DNA from: Gracilimonas sp040882225
GTDB taxonomy: Bacteria > Bacteroidota > Rhodothermia > Balneolales > Balneolaceae
DNA: 64,000 bases
Direction: 5' to 3'
Assembly: GCA_040882225.1 (NCBI GenBank)
Contig: JBBEBR010000014.1
Coordinates: 496,001 to 560,000 of the forward strand
A program made the translations under genes and the position numbers. Below, piece by piece: positions 9,341-17,525 of this stretch (the first letter of the stretch is position 1; each line of letters opens with the position of its first letter). The notes under the pieces are model-generated. The model saw nothing but the letters and a program-made list of their open reading frames with translations, did not search any database and was not told the DNA's origin.

Positions 9341-9534
9341 CTTTGCGAGGAGGAGCGGATGCGACGACGACGCAATCTCGTGTAATATTTCTGGGATGTT
9401 CATCAACGCCTGGCATTCTGCACATTGATAAAGTAAGTAGTATTTTTAGGCGAAACTGTGACGCAGTCATCCCTTTGGGATCACGTCGCGTGTTCTCCAC
9501 CTACGGAGGATCATCACACTCCTCGCAGATGTAC
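9341..9534. repeat. Dispersed repeat copy C with inverted ends
   Basis: A 194-base unit starting CTTTGCGAGGAG and ending CTCCTCGCAGATGTAC, so the ends carry an inverted repeat GCGAGGAG/CTCCTCGC. It matches copy B along its length with a short extra block (about 9457-9485), and matches copy A over its left part. Its last base is the first base of the NagX stop codon on the opposite strand. Confidence 0.8.
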
Positions 9535-10694
9535 TAAACCTTCACAATAATATTTTTCTTTTTCATCCAGACTGCAAGCAGGTAGAAAAGGAATATCCAG
9601 GTGATGGCGTACAGTATTGAAGCGTTTATCGGGGAATTAACAGAGTTAAAAACATACTCAAATAACCACGCTTTTAAGCTTATTTCATCTCCCCGAAAAG
9701 AGAATGTAATCATATTGAAAGTCCGGGCAATGATTCCACTTAAAAAGAAAACCGTAATAGCGTTAATGCCAAAGGCGACTCCCCAATTAGTAAATTTCTG
9801 CTTCTCCTTCACATCGATAAAATAATAGCATAAACCAAAGATGCACATTGCCTGCCCACCGGTAAACAAAGTGTAAGAACTTGTCCATATGCTTTTATTG
9901 ATCGGGAATATCCAGCTCCAGACATAGCCAATGATGATGAGAATAAATCCCCATATAAAAAATTGAAGTGTACGTGAAGATTCACTCTTTTCATCCTTAA
10001 CCAACATTCTTCCCGTCCAAATTCCAATCAGCGTAGAGCCAATTGCGGGTAATGTGCTGAGTAATCCTTCCGGATCCCAATTAGATTGCCATAGATGGCC
10101 GGGCATTATCAGGTTATCGATGTAGGCCGCTAAATTCCCTTCAGCACTGTCGAGAGCTCCTGCCCCAAAACCAGGAACGGGGATAGCTATCATCAAGAAC
10201 CAGTATCCGATTAACAACCCGGCGAGCGTATAAAGCTGAGTTTTGGGTTTTGTATATAGGAAGAGGATTGCGCCAATTGCATAACAAAGGGCGATTCTTT
10301 GTAACACACCCGGAATTCGTATTCCAAGTAAATTATCATGTAAACCAAAATCCGGCAGAAAAGTGAGGTATGGAAAAGCGGATAAAGCCAATCCCAATCC
10401 AAAAATCTTGGCTGCTCTTATGAGTGTTTTGTTGAGCAAATCGCGATCATCAGCTCCTTTCGCTTTGGCTTTTGTAAATGCGAGAACAATGGAAACCCCC
10501 ACGATAAAAAGGAAGAAAGGGAAAATCAGGTCGGTGGGAGTCCAGCCATGCCAGGATGCATGTTTTAGTGGCCCGTAAATGTGCGACCACGAGCCGGGAT
10601 TATTGACTAAAATCATTGCGGCAACGGTTGCGCCTCTGAAAAAATCTAAGGAAACAAGACGTTTCCCCGATGAAATGCCGGTTAATGTACTCAT
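9534..10694 (-). CDS. nagX: NagX-like membrane protein (HGSNAT/DUF5009 family)
   Basis: 386 residues with about ten hydrophobic helices. The N-terminal signature RLVSLDFFRGATVAAMILVN, then PTDLIFPFFLFIVGVS, is typical of the NagX / heparan-alpha-glucosaminide N-acetyltransferase-like family. Bacterial NagX is associated with GlcNAc or chitobiose use, while the eukaryotic relative moves acetyl groups across a membrane. The bacterial activity is not settled. Neighbouring GlcNAc kinase, NagZ and NagB support a role in amino-sugar handling. The stop codon touches repeat copy C, so the gene has no free 3' spacer. Confidence 0.85.
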   Translation of the reverse strand: MSTLTGISSGKRLVSLDFFRGATVAAMILVNNPGSWSHIYGPLKHASWHGWTPTDLIFPFFLFIVGVSIVLAFTKAKAKGADDRDLLNKTLIRAAKIFGLGLALSAFPYLTFLPDFGLHDNLLGIRIPGVLQRIALCYAIGAILFLYTKPKTQLYTLAGLLIGYWFLMIAIPVPGFGAGALDSAEGNLAAYIDNLIMPGHLWQSNWDPEGLLSTLPAIGSTLIGIWTGRMLVKDEKSESSRTLQFFIWGFILIIIGYVWSWIFPINKSIWTSSYTLFTGGQAMCIFGLCYYFIDVKEKQKFTNWGVAFGINAITVFFLSGIIARTFNMITFSFRGDEISLKAWLFEYVFNSVNSPINASILYAITWIFLFYLLAVWMKKKNIIVKV

Positions 10695-10799
10695 AAATTT
10701 TTCGAATGAAATTTGAGCCGAATAGTATTAAAAAAGTTAAGAAAGTGGTAATGAAATAAAGCGATAAGTATCTTCTGCTCAGAAAAAGAAATTTACCAG

Positions 10800-11660
10800 A
10801 TGAATATACTTATAGCGGACAGCGGTTCAACAAAAACAGAATGGGTTCTGTTAAATTCAAGGGGAGAGAAATCACGTTTTAATACCGTGGGGTTGAATCC
10901 ATATTTTCTAACTGGGGATCAAATTGTAATGGCAATAAAAGAAGGCTTAGATGAGGAAGTTTTTCAGAACCAAATCGATGTTATTCATTTTTATGGAGCC
11001 GGGTGCGGAAGATCATCCTCACAGGAAGTAGTTCAGAAAGCACTATCAACCTGTTTTGTAGGGGCAGAAGTGCATGTGGAAAGTGATTTACTCGCTGCCG
11101 CCAAAGCCTGTTTTGGTGATTCTCCGGGGATTGTCTGCATTTTAGGAACCGGTTCTAATTCTTGCGTGTACGATGGGAGTAGAATCACCGAAAAAATTCC
11201 ATCCTTAGGTTTTACTTTAGGGGATGAGGGTAGCGGCGGATATTTTGGAAAAAAGATTCTTCAAAGTTATTTCTATAAAATAATGCCCGAAGACCTGAGA
11301 ATTATTCTCGAAAAGCAGCATGATATGGGCTTGGATTCTATCCTTACAAAAGTTTATAAGGAACCAAATGGGAATAGGTTCGTAGCATCCTTCGCACAAT
11401 TACTTGGAGATCATTCCGAACATCCGTTCATAAAAAAAATGGTTCGTGAAGGTTTTGAAGAATTCGCACAAAAACAACTTTCCTATTTTGAAGATATTGA
11501 AGGCAAAGAGGCAGGATTCGTGGGTTCAATCGCAGCAGTTCATGCAGAAACACTTCAAGATGTTCTCGAAGAATACGGCGTAAAACTGTTGACTATTGTT
11601 AGAAAACCCATTGAGGCTCTCGCCGATTATTACCTAAAAATTCAGGCAGCGGAAAGCTGA
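10800..11660 (+). CDS. nagK: BadF/BadG-type N-acetylglucosamine kinase
   Basis: 286 residues of the BadF/BadG/BcrA ATPase fold. The phosphate 1 motif is LIADSGSTKTEW, the phosphate 2 motif is CILGTGSNSCVYDG, and the adenosine-side signature is LGDEGSGGYFGKKIL. Family members phosphorylate GlcNAc (or MurNAc, as in Clostridium MurK) with ATP in the cytoplasm. Its product GlcNAc-6-phosphate would feed the NagB-LmbE protein at 17526. The gene is divergent from nagX and overlaps nagZ tail to tail by 19 bases. Whether it prefers GlcNAc, MurNAc or GlcN cannot be told from sequence. Confidence 0.85.
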   Translation: MNILIADSGSTKTEWVLLNSRGEKSRFNTVGLNPYFLTGDQIVMAIKEGLDEEVFQNQIDVIHFYGAGCGRSSSQEVVQKALSTCFVGAEVHVESDLLAAAKACFGDSPGIVCILGTGSNSCVYDGSRITEKIPSLGFTLGDEGSGGYFGKKILQSYFYKIMPEDLRIILEKQHDMGLDSILTKVYKEPNGNRFVASFAQLLGDHSEHPFIKKMVREGFEEFAQKQLSYFEDIEGKEAGFVGSIAAVHAETLQDVLEEYGVKLLTIVRKPIEALADYYLKIQAAES

Positions 11661-12706
11661 TTTTTTAGCTGGATAATTCTGCCGGCAGATTCATCAATTC
11701 TTTGCTCACTGACTTCACCATTTTCCACTAAATCGTGGATAATCTGTATCCCTTCACTCAAAGAAACCTGCTCCTCTAAAAGATTATTACCAAAGCAAAA
11801 CATATCTATACCGGCATTTAAACCGAGTTTGAGCGTTTCTTTCAAAGAATAGTGATCAGAAATCGCTCGCATCTGCATATCATCGGAAACCAGTACTCCC
11901 TCAAAATTCAGCTCATTTCGTAAAAGGTTGGTAAGCACGTTTTTTGAGAGGGTAGAGGGATATTTGGCATCCAATTCAGAATGAAAAATATGAGCGGTCA
12001 TAATCATTGGACAAAGGTTTTTCGAAATCAGGTACGAGTAAGGGATTAGCTCGCTTTCGTCCCAAGTGTTGGTGACATCAACAAAACCTGCATGTGTATC
12101 ACCTTCGGCGCTTCCATGTCCGGGAAAATGCTTACAACATGTAAGAACATTTTTAACCTGATGGCCTTTTATATAACTCTCGGCGTGGCGGATAACTTTT
12201 TCCGCACTTTCACCAAAACTGCGTTCCCGCTTAGCAATGATCGAGCTATTCTGATTTTTAGCTAAATCCACAACCGGGGCAAAATTGAGATTGATCCCAG
12301 CTGCCGAAAGCACATTCGCGATATGCTTGCCCTCCATAAATGTAATTTCAGGAAGATCTTGCTTGCCCAGAAACTGGTGAGATTTCGTTTCAGGAAATCC
12401 ATATTCAGGTTTGAGCCTGTTGATTACGCCGCCTTCCTGATCTATTCCTATCAAAAGAGGAACATCAGAAGCCGATTGCAATGCCGAGGTAAGAGCCTTT
12501 ACCTGCTCCGGGGATGAGATGTTATGAACAGGTTTATGGTGAATCATATCCTTATCAAAAAGTATAACACCGCCGGGTTTATGTTCGTTAATTAGCCGGA
12601 TGATATCTCCGTTTTCAGAAATGTCGCTTCCCCTAAACCCCATCATGAAAAGCTGGCCGATTTTTTCCTTTAGTGTCATGTTATTCAATGGGTAAGCTGA
12701 GGACAT
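11642..12706 (-). CDS. nagZ: Cytoplasmic GH3 beta-N-acetylglucosaminidase NagZ
   Basis: 354 residues, no signal peptide. It is a single GH3 barrel, as in E. coli NagZ (341 residues). The catalytic histidine loop KHFPGHGSAEGDTHAGF and the nucleophile region GVLVSDDMQM are intact, and IGIDQEGG marks substrate binding. NagZ releases GlcNAc from GlcNAc-anhydroMurNAc peptides brought in by AmpG, which is encoded at 16138. A second, secreted GH3 paralogue lies at 20456. The 3' end overlaps the GlcNAc kinase gene convergently. Confidence 0.92.
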   Translation of the reverse strand: MSSAYPLNNMTLKEKIGQLFMMGFRGSDISENGDIIRLINEHKPGGVILFDKDMIHHKPVHNISSPEQVKALTSALQSASDVPLLIGIDQEGGVINRLKPEYGFPETKSHQFLGKQDLPEITFMEGKHIANVLSAAGINLNFAPVVDLAKNQNSSIIAKRERSFGESAEKVIRHAESYIKGHQVKNVLTCCKHFPGHGSAEGDTHAGFVDVTNTWDESELIPYSYLISKNLCPMIMTAHIFHSELDAKYPSTLSKNVLTNLLRNELNFEGVLVSDDMQMRAISDHYSLKETLKLGLNAGIDMFCFGNNLLEEQVSLSEGIQIIHDLVENGEVSEQRIDESAGRIIQLKNQLSAA

Positions 12707-12824
12707 TAGATGAAATATTTAGAGCGTGTAAAATTGCGATTTCTTTGGTAAAGCAGGCTGAAGTTCAACTTTAGATTGTATAACTTCAAGCCTTAAAATA
12801 ACAACCTCACTAATATAAAATCAG

Positions 12825-14075
12825 ATGATTATTCGAATACTATTTGCTACAATTTTTTGGATGTTATCCCTGACAGTAGCCCTTTTTGCACAAACTCAGG
12901 AAGAAGTAGTAAAAACCGGAATTGAAGTGTTAGCTGAAAACGATTTCGAGATTCTAAAAGGTAAAAAAGTGGGGCTAATTACTAATGCGACCGGTATAAA
13001 TCGGAATTTAGTTTCAACTGTAGATTTAATTTTCAATGCTCCTGGCGTAGAATTGGCTGCTTTGTATGGGCCCGAACATGGTGTAAGGGGAGAATTTGCA
13101 GCGGGCGATAAAGTGGATTCTTATAACGACGATGTTACCGGACTTACGGTGTCTTCTTTATATGGAGCAACCCGAAAACCAACCGCTGAGATGCTGGAAA
13201 ATATTGATGTTTTGGTATATGATATCCAAGACATCGGCGTGCGTTCTTATACGTATATCAGCACGATGGGGCTTGCAATGGAAGCCGCTGCCGAGCATGA
13301 TATCGAATTTATAGTACTGGATCGTCCCAATCCTTTAGGGGGCGTAAAAATTGAAGGCAATGTTGTAGAAGACGGATATATCTCGTTTGTGAGTCAGTTC
13401 AAAATACCCTACATCTATGGATTAACACCTGGGGAGGTTGCTCTAATGCTGAACGAAGAAGGTTGGCTTAAAGGTGGTGTTAAATGTGATCTCACCGTTA
13501 TTTCTATGGAAGGATGGGAGCGGGACATGACCTTCGAAGAAACAGGTTTGCCCTGGATTCCAACATCTCCACATATTCCTCATGCTTATTCATCCTATTT
13601 TTACGTTACCACAGGAGTGATGGGGGAACTTGGAGTTATTTCAGAGGGAGTTGGCTACACCACGCCATTTCAGGTTTTTGGTGCCCCATGGATTGAAGAG
13701 CGCGAGTTAACAAAAAAGCTGAATGAACTTGATATTCCCGGAGTAAGATTTCGTCCTGTAGTTTTTAAACCTTTTTATGGAAGAGATATGGGTGAAACTT
13801 TACACGGTGCGGAAATTCATTTTTCTGATTATTCAAAAGCAGATTTGATGCTGATTCAATTTTACTTTATGCAGGTTCATCATGAACTTTATCCTGAGAA
13901 AGATATTTTTGAGATGGGTAAAAATCGTTGGGGAATGTTTGATAAAGTGAGTGGCACAGATCAGATAAGGCAACTTTTTACTAAAAATTATCAGGTAGCG
14001 GATATCAAGAACTATCTGGATAAGGACATTGAATCCTTCCGAAAAAAATCCTCACAATATTATCTGTATAACTAA
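12825..14075 (+). CDS. namZ: Exo-beta-N-acetylmuramidase NamZ (DUF1343, GH171)
   Basis: 416 residues with an N-terminal signal peptide (hydrophobic 4-20, ending ALFAQT). The DUF1343 body is recognised by GKKVGLITNATGINR, LAALYGPEHGVRGEFAAGDKV, VLVYDIQDIGVRSYTYISTM and VLDRPNPLGG. The characterised member, B. subtilis NamZ, removes MurNAc from the non-reducing ends of peptidoglycan fragments. It would pair with NagZ to take glycan chains apart. Only 2 bases separate it from the amidase gene downstream, so they are co-transcribed. The protein should act in the periplasm. Confidence 0.9.
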   Translation: MIIRILFATIFWMLSLTVALFAQTQEEVVKTGIEVLAENDFEILKGKKVGLITNATGINRNLVSTVDLIFNAPGVELAALYGPEHGVRGEFAAGDKVDSYNDDVTGLTVSSLYGATRKPTAEMLENIDVLVYDIQDIGVRSYTYISTMGLAMEAAAEHDIEFIVLDRPNPLGGVKIEGNVVEDGYISFVSQFKIPYIYGLTPGEVALMLNEEGWLKGGVKCDLTVISMEGWERDMTFEETGLPWIPTSPHIPHAYSSYFYVTTGVMGELGVISEGVGYTTPFQVFGAPWIEERELTKKLNELDIPGVRFRPVVFKPFYGRDMGETLHGAEIHFSDYSKADLMLIQFYFMQVHHELYPEKDIFEMGKNRWGMFDKVSGTDQIRQLFTKNYQVADIKNYLDKDIESFRKKSSQYYLYN

Positions 14076-14077
14076 TT

Positions 14078-15895
14078 ATGAAGTATTCCTTTTTACTGTT
14101 TTTTGGATTGATGCTAACACAAACCGGATTCGCACAATCCGTAAAAATGGAACCTGTTTCCGTTAGCGATTCTCTTTACTTGAATATTATTATTCCCGAA
14201 GAAGATACGGTGGTTTATAGTTTCTCAAGATATCGTGTGGCGGCAAATACTCATCCTCTCGCGAAGGCTTATATAAACGGGAATGAAGTTCAGGTATATC
14301 CAAATGGCGCGTTTGTAGATATGATTAACCATGTTGAAGACACCACTGAAATTGAGTTTATGGTGAGCCTGAATACGCAAAATATTACCAGAAAACTACT
14401 TTTGGTAAGGCCTCCAATTAATGAAGATTTGATCCCTTCGAAACTTCTTACAAATAAAATGGTTCTTCCTTCAGATGATATCTGGCTAAAAACTGGAGAA
14501 CTGCTTGAAGTTCAGTTCCGTGGAAAACCAGGGCAAACAGCTGTCTTTAATATTGATGGTTTCAAGAGAAATATTCCTATGAAGGAATTGCCCCCTGAGT
14601 ATGCCGGAGGCAGAAGTGGAGTATATAAAGGCGAATACAGGATCATGCCTGGAGATCATGTTGCAGAAAAGAACATCACCTTCAAAGTGAAGAAGAATTT
14701 TCTCTCATATAGCAAGATGAAGGGTGACTTTAAAATCAGTTTAAATGGCCTTCCCCGTACGGGAGAAGTGAACTCAGATAACGCTTACCTAAACGTTGGA
14801 ATGGGCACCGACCGACTGGGTGGGGCGAAATTTGGCTTTCTTGAGGAAGGAGTAAGATTGAAAATTACCGGCCTCAAAAACGATAATTACCGGGTACAAT
14901 TAACTTCTTCTTTGGATGCCTGGATTCCTGTCCATTTTGTTGACTTACTTCCTGAAGAAACACCCTCTAATGATCCTTTAACGGGAAGCATCAGGGTTAC
15001 AGGAAATGATAAAGAGGATGTGATTTCTCTGAGTGTCGGAGCAAAACTACCTTACATCACCTATCAGGAAATAGATCCAAATAAAATAATTGTGGATGTT
15101 TTTGGCACTACCTCCAATACGAACTGGAATACCAAACATCTGAATGCAGAAGGAATTGAAGAAGTGGAGTGGAGGCAGGTTGAAAATGACCGGTTCCGCC
15201 TGATTATAAAGCTGAATCATGCTCAAAACTGGGGATATTCTGTGGGATATGGATGGGGTTCTCAGCTTCAGATAAAAGTAAAAAGAGCACCGATTATCCC
15301 GGATATTTTAGAGCCTTTAAAAGGCCGGACAATTGCCGTTGACGCTGGCCATGGCGGGGAGTCAAAAGGTGCACTGGGCGCGGGTGGATTTCTGGAGAAG
15401 GAAGTAACTCTAATGATTGCTGAAAAACTGGACACCCTGTTGCGTTCAAAAGGCGCGAAGGTCATAATGACCAGAACCGACGACAGTGAAATTTATATGA
15501 GCGAACGCAAAGATATTATTTTGCGAAATAATGCCGATCTCCTGGTAAGTATTCACGCCAACTCGATCGGGTATGGAAGTAATCCTGTTGAAATAAAAGG
15601 AACAGGTACTTTTTATAAGCATATTGCTTTCAAACCCCTTGCGGAGGTAATGTACAACAAAATGCTGGAGCTTGATCTTGATCAGTATGGGATGACTGGA
15701 AGCTTTAATTTTTCACTGAGTGCACCCATCGAATACCCGAATGTACTGGTAGAAACAGCTTTTATATCAAATCCTGAAGAGGAAATCTTGCTAAGTGATC
15801 CTGATTTTCAGGAAAGAATTGCCCGTAAAATTGTGAATGGTTTAGAGGAATATTATCTCGAAAATGCACAAGTAAAGAGTGTGGGCGATTTTTAG
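14078..15895 (+). CDS. amiC: Secreted N-acetylmuramoyl-L-alanine amidase (Amidase_3)
   Basis: 605 residues, signal peptide 1-20 (ending GFAQS). Residues of about 235-295 resemble a bacterial SH3 domain and about 305-405 an AMIN-like wall-binding region. The Amidase_3 domain spans about 415-600. Zinc ligands and catalytic residues are visible as DAGHGG, FLEKEVT, SIHANS and VETAFISNPEE. The enzyme cuts the bond between MurNAc and L-alanine in peptidoglycan. It is longer than simple AmiC proteins because of the extended N-terminus. It shares a transcript with namZ, so glycan and peptide removal are made together. Confidence 0.9.
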   Translation: MKYSFLLFFGLMLTQTGFAQSVKMEPVSVSDSLYLNIIIPEEDTVVYSFSRYRVAANTHPLAKAYINGNEVQVYPNGAFVDMINHVEDTTEIEFMVSLNTQNITRKLLLVRPPINEDLIPSKLLTNKMVLPSDDIWLKTGELLEVQFRGKPGQTAVFNIDGFKRNIPMKELPPEYAGGRSGVYKGEYRIMPGDHVAEKNITFKVKKNFLSYSKMKGDFKISLNGLPRTGEVNSDNAYLNVGMGTDRLGGAKFGFLEEGVRLKITGLKNDNYRVQLTSSLDAWIPVHFVDLLPEETPSNDPLTGSIRVTGNDKEDVISLSVGAKLPYITYQEIDPNKIIVDVFGTTSNTNWNTKHLNAEGIEEVEWRQVENDRFRLIIKLNHAQNWGYSVGYGWGSQLQIKVKRAPIIPDILEPLKGRTIAVDAGHGGESKGALGAGGFLEKEVTLMIAEKLDTLLRSKGAKVIMTRTDDSEIYMSERKDIILRNNADLLVSIHANSIGYGSNPVEIKGTGTFYKHIAFKPLAEVMYNKMLELDLDQYGMTGSFNFSLSAPIEYPNVLVETAFISNPEEEILLSDPDFQERIARKIVNGLEEYYLENAQVKSVGDF

Positions 15896-15896
15896 G

Positions 15897-16055
15897 TCTT
15901 TGCGAGGAGCTCGAATTTGCCCACGATTTACTCAGTCATTCGACGCGGCAATCTCTTGTGGAGTTACTTAGATTTTTGAACAGAGAGATTCGTCTTTGCG
16001 AGGGGCCCAAATCTCCCCACAATTCATTCAGCCTTACGACGCGGCAATCTCGTGA
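15897..16055. repeat. Two tandem copies of a 60-base dispersed repeat
   Basis: Copies at about 15898-15957 and 15992-16052 share TTTGCGAGG, a middle CCCAC-ATT block and the end CGACGCGGCAATCTC. The opening TTTGCGAGG and the GCAATCTCG end also occur in copies A-C near 9 kb, so this is a shorter branch of the same family. They fill most of the gap between the convergent amidase and AmpG-like genes. Confidence 0.75.
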
Positions 16056-16079
16056 ATGAACGATTCCCTTCCTACACAT

Positions 16080-16108
16080 CCGTCAGACCGCGTAGAGCGT
16101 TCAGACGG
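16080..16108. repeat. Imperfect hairpin repeat
   Basis: CCGTCAGACCGC and GCGTTCAGACGG pair at 10 of 12 positions around GTAGA. The motif CCGTCAGACCG occurs again, in the other orientation, in an inverted repeat at 39508-39537. It may also act as a transcription stop between convergent genes. Confidence 0.55.
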
Positions 16109-16137
16109 AGCATCAGAGGTTAGGTAATTGTATAGTC

Positions 16138-17424
16138 TTATTCTGTTTCCTTTTTCTTCCCGAAATCATCTTCAATACGTATAAAAGGAGTGAGTATGAA
16201 AATGGGAATAGCGGATAAAAGTACCCAGATAAAGAAATACTCATAGCCTACAGCTTCCTGAATATATCCGCTGATGGCTCCGGGAATACTCATCCCAAAT
16301 GCCATCAAAGCTGTTCCAAAAGCATAATGAGCTGTTTTGAAGCTCCCCCGTGCAATATAAATCAGGTACATCAGGAAAGCGGCAAATCCAAAGCCATAGC
16401 CGAATTTTTCAATTCCAACGAAAGTACCAATAATAATTTGTGATTCCGGCTGAAAAGCGGCTAAATACCAATAGGCGGCATTCGGTAAATTCATGATGAT
16501 AATCATTGGCCACAACCACACTTTCAAGCCGTGTCGGGAAATTACAATTCCGCCTAAAATTCCACCGGCGGTTAATGCAAGCAAGCCAACAATACCATTT
16601 ATCACCCCTACTTCAGTAACCGATAAACCAAGGCCGCCTAATTCCCTTGCATCCATTAAAAAGGGAGCGGCAAGTTTTACCAATTGGCCTTCACCAAAGC
16701 GGTAGAGCATAATAAAAAGTATGGCCAGCAGGATCTGATCTTTTTGAAAAAACTCAACAAAAGATTCCCAGACAGCTTTCAATGGAGATTCGCCTTCATT
16801 TCTGACGGGAAAATCACCAGCAGGTTTTGGTAGGATAAATCCGTGATAAGCAGACATCACAAACATTAACAATGCAACAATTCCTAAAATTGAAACCCAG
16901 GAGAATGTCACGCTTCCTGATGAGGTGGCAATAATTCCGGCCAAAACTACAAATAAGCCTTCTCCGCTCCACATTGCAAGCCTGAAAAAAGTAGAGCGAA
17001 TTCCAACAAAAAATGATTGGTCTTCTTCATTCAGAGCCAGCATATAAAACCCATCCGCGGCTATATCATGGGTGGATGAACAGAAAGCAACGATGAATAA
17101 AAAGATTAAAGAAGCTTCAAAAAAGAAAGGGGTATTTAGAGTGATGGCAGCGCCTGCAAAAGAAAACCCTATTAAACCCTGCATTAAATATGTCCACCAG
17201 CGCTTGGTTTTGAAGATGTCAATAAAAGGGCTCCAGACCGGTTTAAAAGCCCAGGGAAGTGAAAGTAAACTGGTGAAAAGGGCGATCTCTGAATTTGAAA
17301 CGCCCAAATCTTTGTACATGACAACCGAAACCATAACTACCATTACATATGGAATTCCCTGAGTGTAATAAAGCGAGGGAATCCACGACCATGGTTTCTG
17401 TTTTGTAGATGAAGTTGTATTCAT
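16138..17424 (-). CDS. ampG: AmpG-like muropeptide permease (MFS)
   Basis: 428 residues with about twelve hydrophobic helices. The N-terminal PSLYYTQGIPYVMVVMVSVV and PWAFKPVWSPFIDIFKTKRWW are characteristic of the AmpG branch of the major facilitator superfamily. AmpG imports GlcNAc-anhydroMurNAc and its peptides into the cytoplasm. The link to NagZ and GlcNAc kinase genes in the same island supports this role, but acetyl-CoA or other solute transporters share the family. A terminator separates it from nagB upstream on the same strand. Confidence 0.8.
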   Translation of the reverse strand: MNTTSSTKQKPWSWIPSLYYTQGIPYVMVVMVSVVMYKDLGVSNSEIALFTSLLSLPWAFKPVWSPFIDIFKTKRWWTYLMQGLIGFSFAGAAITLNTPFFFEASLIFLFIVAFCSSTHDIAADGFYMLALNEEDQSFFVGIRSTFFRLAMWSGEGLFVVLAGIIATSSGSVTFSWVSILGIVALLMFVMSAYHGFILPKPAGDFPVRNEGESPLKAVWESFVEFFQKDQILLAILFIMLYRFGEGQLVKLAAPFLMDARELGGLGLSVTEVGVINGIVGLLALTAGGILGGIVISRHGLKVWLWPMIIIMNLPNAAYWYLAAFQPESQIIIGTFVGIEKFGYGFGFAAFLMYLIYIARGSFKTAHYAFGTALMAFGMSIPGAISGYIQEAVGYEYFFIWVLLSAIPIFILTPFIRIEDDFGKKKETE

Positions 17425-17486
17425 ATTACCCGATCCGAATGATTAATAAAAACTCTGAAAGTATTGATTTAAGTATAGACAAAAAA

Positions 17487-17514
17487 AAAGCGAAAGAAAT
17501 ACCTCTTTCGCTTT
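17487..17514 (-). terminator. Rho-independent terminator
   Basis: A perfect 11-bp stem AAAGCGAAAGA/TCTTTCGCTTT with a 6-base loop has A-runs on the plus strand, giving a T-tail for minus-strand transcripts. It lies 12 bases beyond the nagB stop and before the ampG start, so it ends the nagB transcript. The runs on both sides would also allow action in the other direction. Confidence 0.88.
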
Positions 17515-17525
17515 AAAAAAATGTT

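Noticed and set aside
9231..9500. Minus-strand open frame of 89 codons
   Set aside because: Runs through repeat copies B and C with an Arg-rich, low-complexity product; no evidence of coding.
8630..9537. Two short open frames with nearly the same peptide (starting MRGGADATTTQSR)
   Set aside because: They lie wholly in repeat copies A and C; similarity is due to the DNA repeat, and no ribosome site or protein-like composition supports them.
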